Under the pieces are notes generated by a model. That model had not been told where the DNA came from and made no database searches. It saw nothing but the letters and a program-made list of their open reading frames with translations. Positions 1 to 8,409 of a stretch of DNA of 39,168 nt are shown one piece after another. Positions within the stretch are counted from its first letter, which is position 1, and every line of letters begins with the position of its first letter. Origin of the DNA: Brevundimonas sp. (GTDB lineage Bacteria > Pseudomonadota > Alphaproteobacteria > Caulobacterales > Caulobacteraceae); the NCBI RefSeq assembly GCF_016463485.1, contig NZ_JAEMRD010000017.1, positions 1-39,168 on the forward strand. Reading direction: 5' to 3'. Position numbers and translations under genes: made by a program.

Positions 1-479
1 GCCTGGAGGACTCGATCGGCGGGGCGACGCGCCGGATCCAGTTCTCGGACGGCCGGACGCTGGATGTCACCATCCCCAAGGGCGCGACGGACGGCCAGAC
101 GATCCGGCTGCGGGGGCAGGGGACGCCGGGGCGGACCGAGCCGGGTGACGCCCTGATCGAGCTGAAGATCGCAGCCCATCCCGTGTTCAAGGTGGACGGT
201 GCCGACCTGACCATGGATCTGCCGGTGTCGGTGCCGGACGCGGTCCTGGGCGGCAAGGTTCAGGCACAGACTCCGGAGGGCGTCGTGTCGGTGACGATTC
301 CGGCGGGATCCAACTCGGGCCAGACGCTCAGGCTGAAGGGTCGCGGAGCCATGGTCGGCGGGCGGCGCGGCGACCTGAAGGCGCGGATCGTGGTGATGCT
401 GCCTGATATGCCCGATGACGCGCTGAAGGCCTTTGCCCAGGACTGGCGCGACAAGCGCCCCTACAAGCCCGGACGCTGA
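1..479 (+). CDS. DnaJ-type co-chaperone, C-terminal part (5' end outside window)
   Basis: The reading frame is open from base 3 to a TGA at 477-479. It encodes the two beta-barrel substrate-binding domains of a DnaJ-family protein. Two successive motifs of the type DVTIPKGATDGQTIRLRGQG and VTIPAGSNSGQTLRLKGRG are the hallmark of DnaJ C-terminal domains I and II. No CxxCxGxG zinc-finger repeats are visible, so it looks more like a CbpA/class II J-protein, although a zinc-binding region further upstream cannot be excluded. Such proteins deliver unfolded clients to DnaK and stimulate its ATPase in the cytoplasm. The J-domain lies outside the window. The stop codon overlaps the serC start by one base (TGATG), so the two genes are probably co-translated. 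Confidence 0.88.
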   Translation, partial: LEDSIGGATRRIQFSDGRTLDVTIPKGATDGQTIRLRGQGTPGRTEPGDALIELKIAAHPVFKVDGADLTMDLPVSVPDAVLGGKVQAQTPEGVVSVTIPAGSNSGQTLRLKGRGAMVGGRRGDLKARIVVMLPDMPDDALKAFAQDWRDKRPYKPGR

Positions 480-1645
480 TGATGACGACAAAGCCGACGC
501 AGCGGCCGGAGAGGCCCTGGTTCAGCGCGGGCCCGACGGCGAAACGGCCGGGCTATTCGCTGGCGGGACTGCCGCAGGATCTGCTGGGCCGGGGCATCCG
601 CGCGCCCGAGGTCGTCGCGCGGTTCGCCGAGGCGCTGACGATGACGCGGCGGCTGCTGGAGGTCCCCGCGGATTTCCAGATGCTGTACGTGCCAGGCTCC
701 CAGACCGGGGCGATCGAGGCGGCACTGTGGGGCATGCTGGGGCAGCGCCCGGTGCAGGTCGTGGCGTTCGAGAATTTCGGGAAACAGTGGGAAACGGCGG
801 TCAAGGACCGGCTGAAGCTCGATCCCGAGGTGCTGAGTGCCGGGTGGGGCGATCTGCCGGACTTGTCGCGTGTCGATCCGAAGAAGGATCTGGTGTTTCC
901 GTGGAACGGGACGACCGCGGGCGTGCGGGTTCCGAACGCCGACTTCATCGCGGCGGATCGCGAGGGGATCGTGATCTGTGACGCGACCTCCGCAGCGTTC
1001 GGGATGCCGATGGACTGGCCCAAGGTCGATGTCGTGGGGTTCTCTTTCCAGAAGGCGCTGGGCGGGGAAGCGGGGATCGGTGTCCTGTGCCTGTCGCCTC
1101 GCGCGGTAGAGCGGCTGGATAGCTACACCCCGGATTGGCCCCTGCCGAAGGTGCTCAAGCTGACCGACGACAAGGGTCGGTTCGATCGCGCACTGGCGAC
1201 CGGCGTGGTCGTCAACACCATGTCGGTGCTGACGATCGAGGACTGGATCGACGCGGTGGAATGGGGATTGTCGGTTGGAGGGCTGGCCGAACTGCACCGC
1301 CGGACTGACGCCAATTTCGCTGTGCTCGAAGCCTGGGTCGAGCGGACGCCGTGGATCGACTTCCTGGCCAACCGGATTGAGACGCGATCGACGACTTCGG
1401 TGTGTCTGAAGATCGTTGATCCGCGTGTGGCCGGTCTGGATGAGGCGGGGCGGTATGGCTTCGTCACGCGGTTGAAGGCGCTGCTGGAGGCTGAGGGCGC
1501 GGCGTTCGACGTTGAATCCTATCGCAAGGCACCGGCCGGATTGCGGCTGTGGTGCGGGCCGACGGTAGAGACGGCGGACGTTGAGGCCGTGACGCCGTGG
1601 CTGGATTGGGCGTTCGAGACGACGGCTGCGGAAATCGCCGCTTAA
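479..1645 (+). CDS. serC: Phosphoserine aminotransferase
   Basis: This 388-residue PLP-dependent class V aminotransferase converts 3-phosphohydroxypyruvate and glutamate to phosphoserine in serine biosynthesis, and should also serve pyridoxal phosphate synthesis. The PLP-binding lysine is K192 in the motif SFQKALGGEAG, and D168 (ICDATSA) is the expected partner of the pyridine nitrogen. Length and motifs fit the divergent SerC type found in alphaproteobacteria and Methanosarcina rather than the E. coli type. The ATG at 479 overlaps the preceding stop; a second ATG follows directly at 482, so the true start could be either. serA, which often follows serC in related genomes, is not downstream here; purA comes next after 75 bases. 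Confidence 0.93.
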   Translation: MMTTKPTQRPERPWFSAGPTAKRPGYSLAGLPQDLLGRGIRAPEVVARFAEALTMTRRLLEVPADFQMLYVPGSQTGAIEAALWGMLGQRPVQVVAFENFGKQWETAVKDRLKLDPEVLSAGWGDLPDLSRVDPKKDLVFPWNGTTAGVRVPNADFIAADREGIVICDATSAAFGMPMDWPKVDVVGFSFQKALGGEAGIGVLCLSPRAVERLDSYTPDWPLPKVLKLTDDKGRFDRALATGVVVNTMSVLTIEDWIDAVEWGLSVGGLAELHRRTDANFAVLEAWVERTPWIDFLANRIETRSTTSVCLKIVDPRVAGLDEAGRYGFVTRLKALLEAEGAAFDVESYRKAPAGLRLWCGPTVETADVEAVTPWLDWAFETTAAEIAA

Positions 1646-1720
1646 AAAGCGCGGCTTCAGGACGACACCGGACGATTCCCCGTCTATAGGCTGCGCCCGC
1701 ATCAGGCGGAGACGAATCCT

Positions 1721-3016
<1,296 letters not shown>

Positions 3017-3035
3017 TCGGCCGAAAAGGCGCGGT

Positions 3036-3064
3036 TCAACATGGTCTTAACCGACGTGGGTTAA
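3036..3064 (+). promoter_or_regulatory. Candidate CtrA-like box with overlapping TTAACC palindrome
   Basis: TCAA (3036-3039), seven bases, then TTAAC (3047-3051) resembles the CtrA consensus TTAA-N7-TTAAC with one mismatch. The right half also forms a perfect dyad, TTAACC (3047-3052), six bases, GGTTAA (3059-3064). It lies 30-58 bases before the TTG start of the receiver-like gene, where a promoter-bound regulator would act. TTAA is rare in this GC-rich sequence, and I saw no other pair at this spacing in the intergenic regions. Assignment to CtrA is inference. Confidence 0.35.
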
Positions 3065-3093
3065 GGGTAACGCTTCTGTCTGGAGTTGTTCCC

Positions 3094-3900
3094 TTGTTTA
3101 CAGCCGACGCCCGCGTTCTGAGCCGTATCGCTCCATCGATTCAGCGCGTCGTCATCGCCGATCCGAACCTGGCGTCCGCGCGACTGCTGGTCGACCTCAT
3201 GAAGAGCCTGGGGGCGCGTGAGGTCGTCACCGAAACGGACGAGGCGCGGGTCATGGAGGCGATCCGCGAAATCGAGCCCGGCCTGATCTTCACTGAACGC
3301 ACCGGACCGCGTCTGAATGGCGAGAACATCACCCGCAAGCTGCGGCGGTCGAACCTGCCCAGCCGGCGCGCGCCCGTTATCATGGTCACGGCGGATGCGA
3401 CCGCCAGCACGATCAAGGGGGCTCGCGATTGCGGAGTCCATGAGTTCCTGAGGAAGCCCTTCACTTCGGGCGACCTGTTCCGCCGGGTCGAGAATGTGGC
3501 CCTCAAGCCGCGCGACTGGGTCGAGGGTGTCGGCTACGTCGGACCTGACCGCAGGCGCTTCAACTCCGGCGAATATGCTGGGCCCCAAAAGCGCAAGGCT
3601 GACACGCCGGCGTCGGCAGCCGATGCCGCGATCGCGGTCAAGGACCAGGCCATGCGGATTCTGGCCGCCGCCCTGGCCCAGTTCGACAATGACCCGCTGC
3701 AGGCGATCCGCGCGACGCGGACCCAGGCCGAGACCCTGAAAGCTCTGGCCATCAAGACATCCGACGCCAAGCTGGCTGTGGCCGCGTCCGGGCTGGAAGC
3801 CACGTTGCGCGCAGGGGCGTCGACCAAGGCCGCGCTGGTGGCCCCGATCAACGCGCTGCTCCTGTTGGCCGATCCGGAGCCGCTGGCGCGAGCATCCTGA
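3094..3900 (+). CDS. CheY-like pseudo-receiver protein with Glu at the phospho-acceptor position
   Basis: The 268-residue protein begins with a receiver-like domain (about residues 17-135). Aligned by eye with CheY, the second N-terminal acidic residue is kept (D23) but the first is Ala (A22). The phospho-acceptor Asp is replaced by E68 (LIFTERTGPRLNG). The switch Thr (T99, MVTAD) and Lys (K121, LRKPFT) are kept. A linker follows with a YVGPDRRR motif near residues 148-155, then an Ala-rich helical region (about 180-265) with no recognisable output domain. I infer a single-domain signalling adaptor whose receiver may be locked in an active-like state. The TTG start at 3094 is preceded by GGAG about nine bases upstream. 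No partner kinase is nearby; rpoH converges from the right. Confidence 0.82.
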   Translation: MFTADARVLSRIAPSIQRVVIADPNLASARLLVDLMKSLGAREVVTETDEARVMEAIREIEPGLIFTERTGPRLNGENITRKLRRSNLPSRRAPVIMVTADATASTIKGARDCGVHEFLRKPFTSGDLFRRVENVALKPRDWVEGVGYVGPDRRRFNSGEYAGPQKRKADTPASAADAAIAVKDQAMRILAAALAQFDNDPLQAIRATRTQAETLKALAIKTSDAKLAVAASGLEATLRAGASTKAALVAPINALLLLADPEPLARAS

Positions 3901-3972
3901 TAACGGAGCCAAGGCTCGCGACGCGGCTGCTTGCGTCGTGAGCGCGGCAGAGGCTTTGACCGACAATCGACC

Positions 3973-4860
3973 TCAGGCGTCGATGAGGTTTCGTTCCTCG
4001 GCCGCGGCGCGCATGGCCTTCTGAAGCTTCTCGAAGGCCCGGACCTCGATCTGACGGACGCGCTCGCGGCTGACGCCGTACTCACCGGCCAGTTCCTCGA
4101 GCGTGACAGGATCGTCCTTGAGGCGACGTTCGGTGAGGATATGCTTCTCGCGATCGGTCAGCTCGCCCATGGCTTCCTGCAACAGTCCCATTCGCAGGGA
4201 TTTTTCCTCGCTGTCGGCCAGGGCGGTTTCCTGAGACACGGCCGTGTCGTCCGCCAGCCAGTCCTGCCACTCGCTCTCGCCGTCCGAACGGATCGGGGCG
4301 TTGAGCGAGGAGTCGCCGGACAGGCGACGGTTCATATTGGTGACCTCTTCCTCGGACACGCCAAGCTTGGTGGCGATGGCCGAGAGGTGTTCCGGATGCA
4401 GGTCGCCTTCTTCAAACGCAGAGATCTGGCTCTTGGCCTTGCGCAGGTTGAAGAACAGCTTCTTCTGGGCGGCGGTCGTCCCCATCTTCACGAGCGACCA
4501 GCTGCGCAGGATATATTCCTGGATCGAGGCACGGATCCACCACATGGCGTAGGTGGCCAGGCGGAAGCCCTTGTCGGGATCGAATTTCTTGACGGCCTGC
4601 ATCAGGCCGACGTTGCCTTCGGAGATGACCTCACCGATCGGCAGGCCATAGCCGCGATAGCCCATGGCGATCTTGGCGACGAGGCGCAGGTGGGACGTCA
4701 CCAGACGGTGGGCGCTCTCGGAATCCTGATGCTCGGACCAGCGTTTGGCGAGCATGAATTCCTCGTCCTTGGTCAGCATCGGAAATTTGCGGATTTCCGT
4801 CAGGTACCGCGACAGACCCTGTTCGGGTGACATCACAGCGAGTGATTTCAGTGCAGCCAT
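3973..4860 (-). CDS. rpoH: RNA polymerase heat-shock sigma factor sigma-32
   Basis: The 295-residue sigma factor directs RNA polymerase to heat-shock promoters. Region 2 (about residues 50-120) has the core-binding and -10 recognition motifs, including GEVISEGNVGLMQAVKKFD and YAMWWIRASIQEYILRSW. The RpoH box QKKLFFNLR, diagnostic for sigma-32, is at residues 132-140. Region 4 ends with the helix-turn-helix VSRERVRQIEVRAFEKL. The ATG at 4858-4860 is preceded by a strong GGAGGGA site. In relatives rpoH lies next to rluD; here an unknown secreted-protein gene sits between them. Heat-shock control is likely partly at its own promoter (see 4969-4996). Confidence 0.97.
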   Translation of the reverse strand: MAALKSLAVMSPEQGLSRYLTEIRKFPMLTKDEEFMLAKRWSEHQDSESAHRLVTSHLRLVAKIAMGYRGYGLPIGEVISEGNVGLMQAVKKFDPDKGFRLATYAMWWIRASIQEYILRSWSLVKMGTTAAQKKLFFNLRKAKSQISAFEEGDLHPEHLSAIATKLGVSEEEVTNMNRRLSGDSSLNAPIRSDGESEWQDWLADDTAVSQETALADSEEKSLRMGLLQEAMGELTDREKHILTERRLKDDPVTLEELAGEYGVSRERVRQIEVRAFEKLQKAMRAAAEERNLIDA

Positions 4861-4968
4861 AGTATGGTCCCTCCGACCCGTAGAACGAGCGGGCTCTTCG
4901 GATGCGACCGCCGAATGCGCGCCGCGTCCTCACCCCTCAACCGGTCAAGTGGCTATCGGTTTCCGCAC

Positions 4969-4996
4969 ATTGTAGGGGCGGATCGTCACACGTAAG
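4969..4996 (-). promoter_or_regulatory. Candidate heat-shock-type promoter of rpoH
   Basis: Read on the minus strand, CTTACG (4996-4991), 12 bases, then CCCCTACAAT (4978-4969) resembles the sigma-32 pattern CTTGAAA / CCCCAT. In Caulobacter crescentus rpoH is known to be transcribed partly from a sigma-32 promoter. The element lies about 110 bases upstream of the rpoH start. An imperfect dyad around 4984-5001 overlaps its -35 side. The remaining sequence from 4861 to 5055 holds no gene that I can support. Confidence 0.3.
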
Positions 4997-5055
4997 CGTG
5001 ACCGTGTTCCCGGCGCCACTCACGCCGAAGTGGACCTGTAGCAAAGAGTCCGTCC

Positions 5056-5748
5056 TTAATCAAGACTGACTTCGCGACCCCGGCCTCCGATCGGGCAGTC
5101 CTCGGCCGGTAGTCGTGTATCCCGGCTGTAGTCCGGCCGTCGATACAGTTTCCAGGTCATCGAGCATTGGGGGGCGCTGCGGGTACCAGGCGGAGTGCAG
5201 GCGCGTTGGGCCGTCAGCACTGCGGGTGCGTACTCTGGACGTGTTACCCGCCATTCGCGATAGGCCGGTCGCTCTCGCAACAGGTTGCCGTAGTAGCCAT
5301 TGCGGTCGTCGCCCTCCTGAACCGCAGGAAATTCAACGGATATCACAAGGTCGGTGGTCATCGCGCGGGCAGCAATGGCCTCCATCATCGCGTCGTCGGA
5401 CGCGAGCCAGAGGTCGCCGACCGAAATCGTGACTGCCCTGATCTCGGTCGCGTCGCCGCAGACCGCCACTGAGCCGGTCTTGCCACCGACGGCCAACCAG
5501 CCGATCCGGCGTGTCACGGGCCCGGGCGAGTCGGATGTGGGGCCGACCAGGTGCCAGTAGACATCGCGTCCGCCATGGACGCCGAACCCTGCCCATGTCG
5601 GTTGGCCGTATCGGGAATGCACCATGGCGTCGGCCAGGGCGCGCGCCACGGCCTGTTCCACAGTGCTCGCCAGTTCCCACGGTTGTTGTGCCGAAACAGG
5701 GCCCGACAGGGTGGACGACGCGGCTGTAAGAATGAGGATCAGCTTCAT
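5056..5748 (-). CDS. Unknown secreted protein (230 aa) between rluD and rpoH
   Basis: I do not recognise the family. The chosen ATG at 5746-5748 has a GAAGGAAG ribosome binding site and gives a typical signal peptide (MKLILILTAASSTLSGPVSA, cleavage before QQPW). An upstream in-frame extension to 5841 would overlap rluD and lacks a signal, so it was not used. The mature part has alternating beta-like stretches (YWHLVG, RIGWLAVGG, AVTISVGDLWLA, LVISVEFP) and several cysteines, four of them in the last 70 residues (RACT, PQCS, EDCP and an earlier VCGD), which could form disulfides in the periplasm. The gene separates rluD from rpoH, and its codon use looks less GC3-biased than its neighbours by eye, so it may be a later insertion. 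Confidence 0.62.
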   Translation of the reverse strand: MKLILILTAASSTLSGPVSAQQPWELASTVEQAVARALADAMVHSRYGQPTWAGFGVHGGRDVYWHLVGPTSDSPGPVTRRIGWLAVGGKTGSVAVCGDATEIRAVTISVGDLWLASDDAMMEAIAARAMTTDLVISVEFPAVQEGDDRNGYYGNLLRERPAYREWRVTRPEYAPAVLTAQRACTPPGTRSAPQCSMTWKLYRRPDYSRDTRLPAEDCPIGGRGREVSLD

Positions 5749-5815
5749 GCGCGCTTCCTTCGGCTTCGCATGATGCCAGTGTCTGCGGCTCCATGCCCCT
5801 CCCGGAACCTGACGA

Positions 5816-6829
5816 TCAGAGCGAGGAGAGTATCGCCTCAAGCGATTGCATATCGAGAGGGAGCGCGGTCTCGAAACGCAGCCGCTGGCCGGTGACGGGG
5901 TGGACGAATCCGAGGACCGAGGCGTGCAGCGCCTGACGCGTCAGACCGGCTTCGGCGATGGCGGTGCGGACGGGGAGGGCGGGGCTGCCCGATCCGTAGA
6001 CGGCGTCGCCGAGGATGGGCGACCCCTTCGACGCCATGTGTACCCTGATCTGGTGTGTACGGCCGGTGTGCAGGGTGCAGGCGACGCGGGAGGCGAGGGG
6101 TGCGGCCCCGGCTTTGGCGGGGACGGCAAAGGCGCGCTGGACCACATAGTCGGTGATGGCCTCGCGGCCTCCGGCCTTGAGCACCGCCATCTTCTTGCGA
6201 TCGGATGACGATCGGCCGAGCTGGGTCTGGATGCGGCCGACGACCGGTGACGGAGCGCCCCGCACCAGGGCGATGTAGGTGCGTTCGATGTCGTGGGTGG
6301 CGAACAGGGCCGAGAGACCGGCGTGGGCGCGGTCGGTCTTGGCGGCGACCATGACGCCCGAAGTGTCCTTGTCCAGCCGGTGGACGATGCCGGGCCGGGC
6401 CACGCCGCCGATGCCGGAAAGGGACGCGCCGCAGTAGGCCAGCAGCGCATTGACCAGGGTGCCATCCGGGGTGCCCGGCGCCGGGTGGGCGGCCATGCCC
6501 GCGGTCTTGTCGATGACGATCAGTTCGGCGTCTTCGTAGAGGACGGTCAGCGGGATCGCCTGGGGCAGGGGCGTCGCCGAGATCAGGGCCGGCAGGATGA
6601 TGTCGTAGTCGCCGGGCTCCGCCTTGGCCGATCCGTTGGACAGGACGCGTCCGTCGCGACTGACGGCCCCGGCCTCGATCAGGGACTGGATGCGGGCGCG
6701 GGACAGGTCGGGGGCGGCGTCGGCCAGGGCCTTGTCGAGACGCAGGCCGCCGGCCGCAGGGCCGACGTTGACGATCAGGGGGGCCGTGACCTCTTCGCCC
6801 TCGTCGTCGTGGTCAGCTGAATCCTGCAT
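5816..6829 (-). CDS. rluD: 23S rRNA pseudouridine synthase, RluD family
   Basis: The 337-residue enzyme isomerises uridine to pseudouridine in RNA. Its likely substrate is helix 69 of 23S rRNA (positions 1911, 1915 and 1917 in E. coli numbering). An S4-like RNA-binding domain occupies about residues 25-75 (LRLDKALADAAPDLSRARIQSLIEAGAV). The catalytic domain follows, with the RluA/C/D signature HRLDKDTSG at residues 150-158, where D155 is the catalytic Asp. The C-terminal HTGRTHQIRVHM and GDAVYG motifs are also present. The ATG at 6829 gives a slightly long acidic N-terminus. It is in the same direction as the unknown secreted gene and rpoH. RluD rather than RluC or RluA is inferred from the S4 domain and the rpoH neighbourhood. 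Confidence 0.9.
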   Translation of the reverse strand: MQDSADHDDEGEEVTAPLIVNVGPAAGGLRLDKALADAAPDLSRARIQSLIEAGAVSRDGRVLSNGSAKAEPGDYDIILPALISATPLPQAIPLTVLYEDAELIVIDKTAGMAAHPAPGTPDGTLVNALLAYCGASLSGIGGVARPGIVHRLDKDTSGVMVAAKTDRAHAGLSALFATHDIERTYIALVRGAPSPVVGRIQTQLGRSSSDRKKMAVLKAGGREAITDYVVQRAFAVPAKAGAAPLASRVACTLHTGRTHQIRVHMASKGSPILGDAVYGSGSPALPVRTAIAEAGLTRQALHASVLGFVHPVTGQRLRFETALPLDMQSLEAILSSL

Positions 6830-6866
6830 CAGCCGATACTAGGTGGTGCAGCCGCGTCGGGACAGC

Positions 6867-6890
6867 CCGCCCACCGATCGCGGTGGGCGG
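6867..6890 (-). terminator. Hairpin downstream of fba
   Basis: A perfect 10-bp stem (6867-6876 with 6881-6890, loop ATCG) begins 16 bases past the fba stop. There is no clear U tract on the minus strand, so it may act as an mRNA 3'-end stabiliser or a weak terminator between fba and rluD. Confidence 0.5.
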
Positions 6891-6905
6891 TTACAGTCAG
6901 GGCAA

Positions 6906-7991
6906 TCAGGCGGCCTTGGCGGCGGCCTTGCCGAAGTGGGGGTTCAGCTCGCCCGAAGCGTAGCGCTTGGCCATGGTCGCGGTCGACAGCGGCGTGATCT
7001 TCGACGCCATGCCCTCGCAGCCGAACTCCTGGAAGCGCTGCTTGCAGACCTTGCGCATGGCCTCCTTGGCGGGCTTCAGATAGGCGCGGGGATCGAACTC
7101 GCCCGGCTTTTCGGCAAAGACCTTACGGATGGCACCGGTGATGGCCATGCGGTTGTCGGTGTCGATATTGATCTTGCGCACGCCGTGCTTGATGCCGCGC
7201 TGGATTTCCTCGACCGGCACGCCCCAGGTCTGGGGCATCTGGCCGCCGTACTGGTTGATGATGTCCTGCAGGTCCTGCGGCACGCTGGACGAGCCGTGCA
7301 TGACCAGATGGGTGTCGGGCAGGCGGCGGTGGATTTCCTCGATCACGTTCATGGCGAGGACCTCGCCGTCCGGCTTGCGCGAAAACTTGTAGGCACCGTG
7401 CGACGTGCCCATGGCGATGGCCAGGGCGTCGACCTGGGTCTCGCGCACGAAGTCCACGGCCTGATCCGGGTCGGTCAGCAGGGCCGAATGATCGAGCTTG
7501 CCCTCGAAGCCGTGGCCGTCCTCGGCCTCGCCCATGCCGGTTTCCAGCGAACCCAGCACGCCGAGTTCGCCCTCGACCGAGACGCCGCAGCTGTGGGCCA
7601 TCTGGGTGACGCGACGCGTGACCTCGACGTTGTACTCGTAGCTGGCGGGGGTCTTGGCGTCCTCTTCCAGCGACCCGTCCATCATCACCGAGGTGAAGCC
7701 GTACTGGATGGCGGTGGCGCAGGTCGCCGGACCGTTGCCGTGGTCCTGGTGCATGCAGACCGGGATGTGTGGATAGAGTTCGGCCAGACCGTCGATCAGC
7801 TTGGCCAGGATGATGTCGTTGGCGTAGTTGCGGGCGCCGCGCGAGGCCTGGATGATGACGGGGGCGTTGACCTCTTCGGCCGCCTCCATGATCGCCAGCC
7901 CCTGTTCCATGTTGTTGATGTTGTAGGCCGGAAGGCCGTACTCGAACTCGGCCGCGTGATCGAGAAGCTGTCGCAGCGTGATGCGCGCCAT
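6906..7991 (-). CDS. fba: Fructose-bisphosphate aldolase, class II
   Basis: The 361-residue zinc enzyme cleaves fructose 1,6-bisphosphate to glyceraldehyde 3-phosphate and dihydroxyacetone phosphate, and runs in reverse in gluconeogenesis. The HQDHGN motif at residues 81-86 supplies zinc and catalytic residues. VEGELGVLG and the later [13 protein letters not shown] and [10 protein letters not shown] motifs carry further metal and phosphate contacts. Length and motifs match the class II 'Calvin' (CbbA-like) subtype common in alphaproteobacteria. The ATG at 7989-7991 has an AGGGG site upstream. Upstream bases 7992-8156 hold its promoter region, but I could not assign a confident -35/-10 pair. 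Confidence 0.96.
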   Translation of the reverse strand: MARITLRQLLDHAAEFEYGLPAYNINNMEQGLAIMEAAEEVNAPVIIQASRGARNYANDIILAKLIDGLAELYPHIPVCMHQDHGNGPATCATAIQYGFTSVMMDGSLEEDAKTPASYEYNVEVTRRVTQMAHSCGVSVEGELGVLGSLETGMGEAEDGHGFEGKLDHSALLTDPDQAVDFVRETQVDALAIAMGTSHGAYKFSRKPDGEVLAMNVIEEIHRRLPDTHLVMHGSSSVPQDLQDIINQYGGQMPQTWGVPVEEIQRGIKHGVRKINIDTDNRMAITGAIRKVFAEKPGEFDPRAYLKPAKEAMRKVCKQRFQEFGCEGMASKITPLSTATMAKRYASGELNPHFGKAAAKAA

Positions 7992-8156
7992 GATGTGAAC
8001 CCCTGATGTCTGTTTTGTTTGGCGAAACCTCTAGCGAGGGTCGCGCGCGGAGTCACGCATTGTAACAGCCGGAGCGCGTCAGAAACAAAAGGGCGCGACT
8101 TCTTCGCAACCGCTTCAGGCTGTGTCCGCGTGCGATCCGGCACGGTGGAGACGACG

Positions 8157-8342
8157 ATGCGCCTGCTGCTGGCCTTTGGGGCAAGCCTTATCCTGACGGC
8201 CTGTTCGAGCGTCGATCCCTTCCCGAGCCTTGAGGAGGTTTGCCGTGACTCGTCACGGTGCACGCCGCCGTGTGGGTCCATGGCCACGGGATCTAACGGA
8301 CAGTGTCCGGCGACCGAACACGGCGGCCATACGCGCGGATAG
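8157..8342 (+). CDS. Possible small lipoprotein (61 aa)
   Basis: The frame starts at an ATG with GGTGGAG about six bases upstream. It begins with a classical lipoprotein signal: MRLLL, a hydrophobic stretch, then the lipobox LTAC with Cys16 followed by SSVDPFPS. The remaining 45 residues contain four further cysteines (EEVCRDSSRCTPPC and NGQC), a pattern compatible with a small disulfide-bonded periplasmic or outer-membrane-anchored protein. I do not recognise a family. It is transcribed away from fba. A 13-base dyad (CGGACA-G-TGTCCG, 8297-8309) lies inside the coding part. The main doubt is its short length; the good ribosome site and the lipobox argue that it is real. Confidence 0.55.
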   Translation: MRLLLAFGASLILTACSSVDPFPSLEEVCRDSSRCTPPCGSMATGSNGQCPATEHGGHTRG

Positions 8343-8409
8343 GGGGGCGGTTATTCTCCCGACGCCTTCGGCGGAACCGCGCTGCGATCCCGCCTGATGC
8401 GATCAGCGC

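Noticed and set aside
1646-1720. A lost or hidden serA between serC and purA
   Set aside because: Only 75 bases are present and no remnant of a dehydrogenase is visible; serA is probably elsewhere.
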